Part shown: in pieces, positions 1-5,983 of the stretch
Layout of the letters: every line of letters begins with the position of its first letter
Position numbering within the stretch: the stretch's first letter is position 1
Source: Pseudomonadota bacterium
Lineage (GTDB): Bacteria; Pseudomonadota; Gammaproteobacteria; Steroidobacterales; Steroidobacteraceae
Assembly (NCBI GenBank): GCA_021815905.1
Contig: JAKAZP010000166.1
Span: 1-5,983 of the forward strand
Length of the DNA stretch: 5,983 nt
Direction of reading: 5' to 3'
Translations under genes and position numbers: made by a program
Notes under the pieces: model-generated
What the model saw: the letters and a program-made list of their open reading frames with translations, nothing else
What the model was told of the DNA's origin: nothing
Databases searched by the model: none

Positions 1-1275
1 GGCGCCGAGCGGGGCCGGATCCTGCGCCGGGCGGCCGAGCTCCTCAGAGCCCGCAATGCGGAGCTCGCCGAGCTCGAGACGCGCGATACCGGCAAGCCGA
101 TCCAGGAGACCCGGGCCGTCGATGTGCTCTCGGGAGCGGACTGCCTCGAGTACTACGGCGGACTCGCCGCCGGAATCGCGGGCGAGCATGTCGATCTCGG
201 ACCGCAGGCGTTCGGCTATACGCGACGCGAGCCGATCGGGGTGGTCGCGGGCATCGGCGCCTGGAATTATCCCCTGCAGATCGCGTGTTGGAAGAGCGCT
301 CCGGCGCTCGCCTGCGGCAACGCGATGATCTTCAAGCCCGCCGAGCTGACGCCGCTCACGGCGGTCAGGCTCGGTGAGATCCTGCGGGAGGCGGGACTGC
401 CCCCGGGGGTCTTCCAGGTGGTGCAGGGCTTTGCCGACACCGGCCGGGCGCTCACCGCCCATCCGGGGATCCGCAAGGTGTCGCTCACCGGAGAGGTCGG
501 CACCGGCAAGGCCGTCATGGCCGATGCGGCCGCGACCCTCAAGCAGGTGACGCTCGAGCTCGGAGGCAAATCGCCCCTCATCGTGTTCGAGGATGCGAAT
601 CTCGAGAACGCGGTCGCCGGAGCGCTGCTCGGGAATTTCTACTCGGCCGGAGAAGTGTGCTCGAACGGCACGCGTGTGTTCGTGCATCGGTCCGTCAAGG
701 ACGCTTTCGTGCAGCGGCTGGTCGCGCGCGTGCGCGCCATGCGCATCGGGGATCCGCTCGATCCCGCGACGCAGGTCGGCGCGCTGATCTCGCGGGAGCA
801 CCTCGAGAAGGTCCTCGGCTACATCGCCCGCGGCAAGGCCGAGGGCGCGCGGCTCCTCGTCGGCGGAGATCGCGTCACCTCGGGCGATCTCGCCAACGGC
901 TGGTTCGTCGCCCCGACCGTGTTCGACGAGTGCCACGACGGCATGGCGATCGTGCGGGAGGAGATCTTCGGGCCGGTGATGTCGGTGCTCGAGTTCGGCG
1001 ACGAGCGTGAGGTGGTGGAGCGCGCGAACGCCACCGACTTCGGGCTTGCCGCCGGCGTCTTCACCAACGACCTGACCCGCGCTCACCGCGTGATCGCGGC
1101 GCTCGAAGCCGGCACCTGCTGGATCAATCACTACAACGTGACCCCGATCGAGCTGCCTTTCGGCGGCGTCAAGCTCTCGGGGCTCGGCCGCGAGAACGGG
1201 CGGGCGGCGATCGAGCACTACACGCAGGTGAAGAGCGTGTACGTCGCCATGGGCGACGTCGAGTCGCCTTATTGA
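1..1275 (+). CDS. betB: Betaine aldehyde dehydrogenase, 5'-truncated by window edge
   Basis: NAD(P)+-dependent oxidation of betaine aldehyde to glycine betaine in the cytoplasm, the second step of choline-to-betaine conversion. The reading frame is open from base 1, so the start lies upstream; 424 residues are visible. Family members have about 490, so roughly 65 N-terminal residues are missing. The GTG at 124 is internal, because codons 1-41 already read as family sequence ([22 protein letters not shown]). Visible aldehyde dehydrogenase landmarks, numbered from base 1: GAWNYPLQ with the oxyanion Asn89, CWK (Lys98), FKPAE (Lys112), the general base Glu186 in LELGGKSP, the catalytic Cys220 in [12 protein letters not shown], and EEIFGPV at 320-326. 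The VCSNGTRVF context and the C-terminal [20 protein letters not shown] are typical of BetB rather than general aldehyde dehydrogenases. It is followed by betA in the same direction, which supports the role. No truncation or frameshift is seen inside. The substrate is inferred from similarity and context. Confidence 0.93.
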   Translation, partial: GAERGRILRRAAELLRARNAELAELETRDTGKPIQETRAVDVLSGADCLEYYGGLAAGIAGEHVDLGPQAFGYTRREPIGVVAGIGAWNYPLQIACWKSAPALACGNAMIFKPAELTPLTAVRLGEILREAGLPPGVFQVVQGFADTGRALTAHPGIRKVSLTGEVGTGKAVMADAAATLKQVTLELGGKSPLIVFEDANLENAVAGALLGNFYSAGEVCSNGTRVFVHRSVKDAFVQRLVARVRAMRIGDPLDPATQVGALISREHLEKVLGYIARGKAEGARLLVGGDRVTSGDLANGWFVAPTVFDECHDGMAIVREEIFGPVMSVLEFGDEREVVERANATDFGLAAGVFTNDLTRAHRVIAALEAGTCWINHYNVTPIELPFGGVKLSGLGRENGRAAIEHYTQVKSVYVAMGDVESPY

Positions 1276-1276
1276 C

Positions 1277-1286
1277 GAGAGGGGAG
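1277..1286 (+). promoter_or_regulatory. Ribosome binding site of betA
   Basis: The purine-rich run GAGAGGGGAG lies just after the betB stop and ends 6 nt before GTG 1293. This is a good Shine-Dalgarno distance and decides the betA start. It lies downstream of the TTG at 1272 that would give the longer reading frame, so it cannot serve that codon. Confidence 0.65.
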
Positions 1287-1292
1287 CGCGAG

Positions 1293-2951
1293 GTGGCGGC
1301 AGAGAGTTTCGACTTCGTGATCGTCGGCGCGGGCTCGGCCGGATGCGTGCTCGCGGATCGGCTCACCGAAGGCGGCGCCACGGTGCTGCTGCTCGAGTAC
1401 GGCGGCTCGGACCGCTCGCCGCTCATCCAGATGCCCGCGGCGCTGTCGATCCCGATGAACATGCCGAAGTACGACTGGCGCTTCTTCACCGAGCCGGAGC
1501 CCAACCTCGGTGGGCGCCGCCTGCACACGCCGCGCGGCAAGGTGCTCGGCGGATCCTCCTCGATCAACGGCCTGGTGTACGTCCGGGGGAATCCGCTCGA
1601 CTTCGAGCGCTGGGAATCCGAAGGCGCGCGCGGCTGGCGCTACCGTGACGTGTTGCCCTACTTCAAGCGGGCCGAGCGCCGCGCCGGCGGCGGGGATCGC
1701 TACCGCGGCGCCGCGGGCAAGCTCGACACGCGCCAGGGCCTGCTCGCGAATCCGCTGCACGGGGCGTGGCTCGAGGCGGGGCGGCAGGCCGGCTACCTTC
1801 TGACATCCGACATGAACGGATATCAGCAGGAGGGATTCGGTCGCATGGACATGACCGTGGGGGACGGCCGCCGCTCGAGCACGGCCAACGCCTATCTTCG
1901 CCCGGCGATGCGCCGCGGCGCGCTGTGCGTGCGCACGCACGCGCTCGCCACGCGCATCGTGTTCGAAGGCCGCCGCGCGGTCGGCGTGGCGTTCCGGCGC
2001 GGCGGCGCCGAGCATCTCGCGCGCGCGAATCGGGAAGTCATCGTGAGCGCGGGCCCGATTCAGTCGCCGAAGCTGCTGAAGCTCTCGGGCATCGGGCCGG
2101 CGGCCGAGCTCTCACGGCACGGCATCGCGCCGGTGCACGACCTCCCGGGCGTCGGGGAGAATCTGCAGGATCATCTGGAATTCTACTTCCAGATGGCCTG
2201 CACGCAGCCGATCACCCTGTATGGGCAGACCGGCGCGCTGCGCAGGGCGCTCATCGGGCTGCGCTGGCTCCTGACCCGGGGCGGACTCGGGGCGAGCAAT
2301 CAGTTCGAGACCGGCGGCTTCATCCGCAGCCGCGCCGGCGTGCGCTATCCCGACATTCAATTCCACTTCCTGCCGATGGCGGTGAGTTACGACGGCAGCT
2401 CCCTCGCGCGCGAGCACGGCTTCCAGGCTCACGTGGGTCCGATGCGCTCGAAGAGCCGGGGCTGGGTGCGCCTTGCCTCCACCGAGGCGCTCGAGCCGCC
2501 GAAGGTGTTCTTCAACTACCTGTCCCGGCCCGAGGACCGGGAGGAGATGCGGGCCTGCGTGCGCCTGACGCGCGAGATTTTCGCGCAGCCGGCATTCGAG
2601 CCCTACCGTGGCCGGGAGATCCAGCCGGGGGGCGCGGTGCGGACCGACGCCGAGATCGACGAATTCATTCGCGCGCGCGTCGAGAGCGCCTATCACCCGT
2701 CCTGCTCGTGCCGGATGGGAGCGGTCGGCGATCCGGCCGCGGTGGTCGATCCGCAAGCGCGGGTGATCGGAGTCGAGGGGCTGCGGGTGGTCGACTCCTC
2801 GATCATGCCCTCGATCACGACCGGCAACCTGAACGCGCCGACCATCATGCTGGCGGAGAAGGCGGCGGATCACATCCTCGGCCGCGCGCCGCTCGCGCCC
2901 GACGATGCGCCGTACTACGTCGCGCCGAACTGGGAGACCTCGCAGCGCTGA
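1293..2951 (+). CDS. betA: Choline dehydrogenase (GMC flavoprotein)
   Basis: FAD-dependent oxidation of choline to betaine aldehyde, normally membrane-associated and feeding electrons to the respiratory chain. I start it at GTG 1293 (552 aa; E. coli BetA is about 556) because a strong ribosome binding site precedes it and the protein then begins MAAESFDFVIVGAGSAG. An in-frame TTG at 1272, overlapping the betB stop, would add seven residues and has no such site. Visible: Rossmann motif GAGSAG at 12-17, the ribose-binding Glu35 in LLLEYGG, the first GMC signature around 81-93 (RGKVLGGSSSING), and the second at 254-268 (GPIQSPKLLKLSGIG). The active-site His468 is in YHPSCSC, with Asn514 in GNLNAPTIM. 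Glu339 in QFETGGF sits where choline oxidase has its choline-binding Glu312 (my alignment from memory). NGYQQEGFG and NLQDHLEFY also match BetA. AlkJ-type alcohol dehydrogenases share many of these motifs; the adjacent betB and the NGYQQEGFG and FETGGFIRSR blocks favour choline. Confidence 0.87.
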   Translation: MAAESFDFVIVGAGSAGCVLADRLTEGGATVLLLEYGGSDRSPLIQMPAALSIPMNMPKYDWRFFTEPEPNLGGRRLHTPRGKVLGGSSSINGLVYVRGNPLDFERWESEGARGWRYRDVLPYFKRAERRAGGGDRYRGAAGKLDTRQGLLANPLHGAWLEAGRQAGYLLTSDMNGYQQEGFGRMDMTVGDGRRSSTANAYLRPAMRRGALCVRTHALATRIVFEGRRAVGVAFRRGGAEHLARANREVIVSAGPIQSPKLLKLSGIGPAAELSRHGIAPVHDLPGVGENLQDHLEFYFQMACTQPITLYGQTGALRRALIGLRWLLTRGGLGASNQFETGGFIRSRAGVRYPDIQFHFLPMAVSYDGSSLAREHGFQAHVGPMRSKSRGWVRLASTEALEPPKVFFNYLSRPEDREEMRACVRLTREIFAQPAFEPYRGREIQPGGAVRTDAEIDEFIRARVESAYHPSCSCRMGAVGDPAAVVDPQARVIGVEGLRVVDSSIMPSITTGNLNAPTIMLAEKAADHILGRAPLAPDDAPYYVAPNWETSQR

Positions 2952-2969
2952 GGCGGGGCGGCGGCTCTC

Positions 2970-4946
2970 CTACTCGCGGTATCGCTCGAGCGCATCGCCG
3001 AGCGCCACCCGCAGCGGCCCGAGCCAGCGCTCGTAGTGGCGCCACTGCCCGAGGCCGTCGCGATAGATCCTCCGGCGCACCTGCTCGGAGCTCGCGGTCC
3101 GCACGCTGCGGGCGGTCTCGTGGAAGGCGAGGCAGGCGGGCTCGGGCTCGAGCCCGCAGTGCTCGAGCAGCCGGCGCACGCTCCCCTCGAGGTCGTTCAC
3201 GACGTCCTCGTAGTGAATCCGCAGCACCCGGCCGGGGAGCACCGCGTCCCAATGCCGCATCAGCTCGAGATAGGTGCGGTAATACCGTGCGATGTCGGCG
3301 AGGTCGTACGTGAAGCTCTGGCCCTGCGCGTAGAGCTGCTTGAAGTTGCTGAAGCCGCACGCCATGGGCTCGCGCCGCGCATCGATGATGCGCGCGTTGG
3401 GCAGCATCAGGTGGATGAGGCCGATGTGGCGGAAGTTGTTCGGCATCTTGTCGATGAAGCGCGGCCGGCCGCTCGTGCGATAGCCGCGCGTCGCCTCGAG
3501 ATACCGCTCGCCGAGGCGACGGCAGTCCTCGGCGCTGAGGCGCTCGAGCGCTTCGGGATAGCGCGGATGCCCGGGACCTGCGTCCTCGAGCTCCGCCACC
3601 ATTCGGGGCAGATCGGCGAGCTCCTGCGTGCCTTCGACCGCCGGATGCGAGGCCAGGATCTGCTCGATCAGGGTCGAGCCGGAGCGGGGCAGCCCCACGA
3701 TGAAGATCGGATCGGCGCAGGGCGCGCCGCAGCCCGCGTGCCGGGCGAAGAGCGCGGCGCTCGCGACCTCGCGTACATGCCGCGCGGCCGCCTCGAGCGG
3801 CTCCGGGCGATACTCGAGCGAGGCGCGCTTGCCGGCGTTGCCGCGCCGGTAGTACTCGAAGGACGGCTCGTACTCCCCGCGATCCTCGAGCGCCTTGCCG
3901 AGCGCGAAGCACAGGTGATAGCGGTCGCCGGGGGAGAGGTCCTCGGAGCTCTCGGCGGCGCGCATCCGCCTCACCTCCTCATCGGTGAAGCGATGGACCT
4001 TGAGGTTGGCGAGGCTCCACCAGGCCTCGCCGTAGCCCGATCGTGCATCGACCGCCGCCCGGTACTCGGTCACCGCCTCGGCGGTACGGCCGAGCGTCTT
4101 CAGCGAATGCGCGATCGCGAGATGCAGCTCCGCGGGGTGCTCGGCCTGTTCGAGCAGCTCGCGATAGCGCTCGAGCGCCTCGGCGTGACGCCCGAGACCG
4201 ACCAGGGTGAGTGCGTGCAGGGTGAGGTAATCGCGGTCCCCGGGCGCCGCCGCGAGCAGTCTCTCGGTCTCGGTTCGCGCCGCCGGAAAGAGCTGACGCC
4301 GGGTGAGCACCTGGGCGTACTCCAAGCGCAGCGCGCGATGCGCGGGTGCGAGCTCGAGGGCGCGAGCGAGCAGCCGTTGGGCATCCTCGTCCTGCCCGCG
4401 CGCGAGCGCCACACGGGCGAGCAGGCGCATCGCCTCGAGGTCGCCGCCGTGCTCGCGAAGGTGGCCATCCAGGATCTGCCCGGCCCGCCCGAGCTCCCCG
4501 TCGCAGAACAGCGCGGTCGCGGTCAGCACCGCGGGGGCGAGCTCCGCGAGCGAGGCGAGCTGCGCGGCCGCGTGCGCCGCGCGCTGCGGCTGTCCGGTCA
4601 TGCGGTAGAGGCTCTCGAGCATGCGCCAGCTCGCCGGCAGCGCCGGATTGATGCTCACGGCGCGCTCGAATGCCTCGATGGCCTGCGGAGCCTGCCGCAG
4701 CAGCGCGTGGCAGTGACCGCGCTCCTGATACAGGCCACTGAAGCGCGGATGCAGACGCTCGAGCCCGGCGAGTGTCGCGAGGGCCGCGGCCAGCTCTCCG
4801 GAGAGCCGCCGGCAGACCGCGCTGAGATACAGCACGTCGCGGTTCTCGGGCACCGTCGCGAGCAGCGCGTCGGCCGCGTGCGCGGCGTCCGCGACCTGCC
4901 GCGCGGCGAGCAGCGCGCGGATGCGCCGAACTTCCCGTTCCACCAT
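2970..4946 (-). CDS. TPR-repeat sulfotransferase (Sulfotransfer_3 type)
   Basis: A 658-residue two-domain protein. Residues 1 to about 320 are alanine/leucine-rich helical repeats of TPR type, for example the units around 70-100 (ALLRQAPQAIEAFERAVSINP) and 245-265 (VGLGRHAEALERYRELL). Residues of about 412-640 form a sulfotransferase domain using PAPS as sulfate donor. It shows the 5'-phosphosulfate loop GLPRSGSTLIEQIL (PRSGST 420-425), Glu442 in GTQEL, Lys500 in DKMPNN, and the 3'-phosphate site Arg525...Ser533 in RREPMACGFS. These align, from memory, with Arg78, Glu99, Lys158, Arg184 and Ser192 of human tyrosylprotein sulfotransferase 2, so the enzyme looks catalytically intact. No signal peptide or membrane segment is evident, so it is probably cytoplasmic. 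The acceptor is unknown; the TPRs may bind a protein or glycan partner. It lies 52 nt downstream of a TonB-dependent receptor and is likely co-transcribed with it. The ATG at 4946 has GAGG only 1 nt upstream, an unusually tight spacing; GTG at 4943 (spacing 4) is an alternative start. Confidence 0.9.
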   Translation of the reverse strand: MVEREVRRIRALLAARQVADAAHAADALLATVPENRDVLYLSAVCRRLSGELAAALATLAGLERLHPRFSGLYQERGHCHALLRQAPQAIEAFERAVSINPALPASWRMLESLYRMTGQPQRAAHAAAQLASLAELAPAVLTATALFCDGELGRAGQILDGHLREHGGDLEAMRLLARVALARGQDEDAQRLLARALELAPAHRALRLEYAQVLTRRQLFPAARTETERLLAAAPGDRDYLTLHALTLVGLGRHAEALERYRELLEQAEHPAELHLAIAHSLKTLGRTAEAVTEYRAAVDARSGYGEAWWSLANLKVHRFTDEEVRRMRAAESSEDLSPGDRYHLCFALGKALEDRGEYEPSFEYYRRGNAGKRASLEYRPEPLEAAARHVREVASAALFARHAGCGAPCADPIFIVGLPRSGSTLIEQILASHPAVEGTQELADLPRMVAELEDAGPGHPRYPEALERLSAEDCRRLGERYLEATRGYRTSGRPRFIDKMPNNFRHIGLIHLMLPNARIIDARREPMACGFSNFKQLYAQGQSFTYDLADIARYYRTYLELMRHWDAVLPGRVLRIHYEDVVNDLEGSVRRLLEHCGLEPEPACLAFHETARSVRTASSEQVRRRIYRDGLGQWRHYERWLGPLRVALGDALERYRE

Positions 4947-4971
4947 ACCTCGACCCGTCGGGCGGCGCCGA

Positions 4972-4992
4972 GGGCCGGCGGGGCGCCGGCTC
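4972..4992 (-). other. Short GC-rich inverted repeat in receptor-sulfotransferase gap
   Basis: Two copies of GCCGGC (4974-4979 and 4985-4990) separated by 5 nt can form a 6-bp stem. A second, mutually exclusive pairing of about 7 bp exists between 4963-4969 and 4982-4988 (both containing GGCGCC). There is no T-tract after the stem in the direction of transcription, so it is not a canonical terminator. It could stabilise an mRNA end or partly attenuate the downstream gene, or be chance in GC-rich DNA. Confidence 0.3.
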
Positions 4993-4998
4993 CCGGGG

Positions 4999-5983
4999 CT
5001 ACTTGAAATTGTAGCCGAAGGAGATGCCGATGACGCGCGGCCGCAGCGGCGTCTCCTCGACGATGAACTGGTCGGTGCTCGTGAAGGTGCTCGCGTTGGA
5101 GTTGGTCAGGTTCTCCGCGTGCAGGTCCGCGTGCCAGTTGCCGCGCGAGACACCGATCGCGGCGTCCACCGTGGAGTACGAGGGATTCAGGAAGCGGCCC
5201 CGGGAGGTCGTGATCGCGCCGCCCGGTCCGATCTGGGGATTCGCGCCCGCCTGCGAGAATGAGTGATCGGTGTGCCGCACGCCGATCTGGACGTACGGGA
5301 AGTACTGGCCCATCACCCACTCGTAGCGCGCGCGCAGGCTGAATTGCATCGGCGGCGAGTCGGCGCTCGGGGCGCCGATCGGGCCGAAGGGGTTGCCGAC
5401 CGGAGTGCAGACGCCGCCGCCGCAGACCTGGGTGATCGGCTTGCCGAAGCCCGCGGTGTCCGCCGGATTGTTGTCGATGAGGGCCGGGGAGTTGGTCTGG
5501 GCGCTCCTGTTGAAGTCGATCGCCCCCTGCACCGTCAGCCCGGTGGTGACGCGGGCCGCGATCGAGGTCTCGATGCCCTTGATGAGGAAGTCCTGGCCGT
5601 TGGTGTCGTAGAAGATGTTGCCGACCACGCCCGGGTTGAAGAACTCGATCTGCACGTTGCTCCACTTGTCGTAGTACACCGCGCCGTTCCACTGCACCCG
5701 GTGATCGAAGAACTCGCTCTTCCAGCCGACCTCGTTGTTGGTGAGGTTGTCGGAGGAGTAGGACTTCGGCACGACGTACTGATCCACGCCGCTCGGCCCG
5801 GGGCCGTGCAGCGAGCCGCCGTTCTGGTTGAAGCCGCCCGGACGGAAGCCCTGGGAAAAGGTGTAGTACACCATGAGGGACGGCCGGATGTGCCAGGTGA
5901 TGTTGCCCCGCACCTTGTTGCCGTCCTCGGTGTCGGACAGATGCGCCGCGTTCAGGTTGTCGCTGTAGCTCGGGTTGTGGCAG
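4999..5983 (-). CDS. TonB-dependent outer-membrane receptor, C-terminal part
   Basis: Imports a large or scarce ligand (siderophore, vitamin, glycan or similar) across the outer membrane using TonB energy. Only the last 327 residues are in the window. The frame stays open to the edge, so the plug domain, TonB box and signal peptide lie outside. The GTG at 5913 is internal: the 23 codons before it continue receptor sequence (HNPSYSDNLNAAHLSDTEDG). The visible part is the distal beta-barrel, with alternating hydrophobic strands and loops rich in Gly, Asn and Ser: VYYTFSQGFRPGGFNQ (a hallmark receptor strand and loop), NNEVGWKSEFFDHRVQWNGAVYYDKWSNVQ, IKGIETSIAARV, MQFSLRARYEW, TVDAAIGVSRGNWHADLHAENLTN, and the final strand RPRVIGISFGYNFK. 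Two cysteines (codons 5422-5424 and 5407-5409) form a CGGGVC pair in a predicted surface loop. The chain ends in FK rather than the usual terminal aromatic residue. The ligand cannot be told from this portion. The TPR-sulfotransferase follows on the same strand. Confidence 0.94.
   Translation of the reverse strand, partial: CHNPSYSDNLNAAHLSDTEDGNKVRGNITWHIRPSLMVYYTFSQGFRPGGFNQNGGSLHGPGPSGVDQYVVPKSYSSDNLTNNEVGWKSEFFDHRVQWNGAVYYDKWSNVQIEFFNPGVVGNIFYDTNGQDFLIKGIETSIAARVTTGLTVQGAIDFNRSAQTNSPALIDNNPADTAGFGKPITQVCGGGVCTPVGNPFGPIGAPSADSPPMQFSLRARYEWVMGQYFPYVQIGVRHTDHSFSQAGANPQIGPGGAITTSRGRFLNPSYSTVDAAIGVSRGNWHADLHAENLTNSNASTFTSTDQFIVEETPLRPRVIGISFGYNFK

Noticed and set aside
124..126. GTG at 124 as the start of betB
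   Set aside because: The 41 codons before it encode conserved aldehyde dehydrogenase sequence, so the gene continues upstream of the window.
1269..2873. Long - strand frames opposite betA (1269-2015 and 2112-2873)
   Set aside because: They are antisense shadows of a gene with intact GMC signatures; their translations are His/Arg/Ala-rich without motifs.
1766..3313. A 515-codon + strand frame overlapping betA and the sulfotransferase 3' end
   Set aside because: The product is an Arg/Ala/Gly-rich out-of-frame shadow that crosses from one real gene into the antisense of another, with no domain.
4947..4998. Rho-independent terminator between the receptor and the sulfotransferase
   Set aside because: A GC-rich stem is possible but no T-tract follows it in the direction of transcription, so I list it only as an inverted repeat.
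3036..5006. A 656-codon open frame on the + strand, exactly antisense to the sulfotransferase gene
   Set aside because: Its codons lie in exact register with the antisense of the real gene. It stays open because TTA, CTA and TCA codons are avoided in this GC-rich DNA. The translation is low-complexity (Ala/Gly/Arg/Glu-rich) with no recognisable family, while the - strand has clear domains and catalytic motifs.
4655..5692. A 345-codon - strand frame spanning the receptor and sulfotransferase in another phase
   Set aside because: It is out of frame with two well-supported genes and Arg-rich throughout. I found no sign that a frameshift joins them.
5911..5913. GTG at 5913 as the start of the TonB-dependent receptor
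   Set aside because: The frame stays open to the window edge with receptor-like sequence, and a protein starting here would lack the plug and most of the barrel.

Overview
The window is a dense, GC-rich (visibly well above 60% G+C) bacterial segment with four protein-coding genes and almost no non-coding DNA. The outer-membrane TonB-dependent receptor, the glycine betaine synthesis genes and the codon use (C/G in third positions) point to a Gram-negative proteobacterium. A gammaproteobacterium of the Steroidobacter/Nevskia kind or a sphingomonad-like alphaproteobacterium would fit, but the sequence alone does not decide this.

Left half, + strand (1-2951): betB (betaine aldehyde dehydrogenase, 5' end outside the window) is followed 17 nt later by betA (FAD-dependent choline dehydrogenase of the GMC family). 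Together they oxidise choline to betaine aldehyde and then to glycine betaine, an osmoprotectant and a carbon/nitrogen source. No transporter or betI regulator is visible; if present they lie upstream of the window.

Right half, - strand (2970-5983): reading right to left, the C-terminal 327 residues of a TonB-dependent outer-membrane receptor (N-terminus outside the window) are followed after 52 nt by a complete 658-residue protein with an N-terminal tetratricopeptide-repeat (TPR) region and a C-terminal PAPS-dependent sulfotransferase domain. The two are probably co-transcribed. The sulfotransferase keeps all the residues expected of a tyrosylprotein-sulfotransferase-type active site, but its substrate is unknown. 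The receptor/TPR-sulfotransferase pair is the least understood part of the window.

The two transcription units converge with only 18 bp between the stop codons of betA and the sulfotransferase, and no canonical terminator is visible there. No RNA genes, insertion sequences, CRISPR arrays or long repeats were found. No gene-free stretch exceeds 52 bp. I see no strong evidence for a wholly new system.
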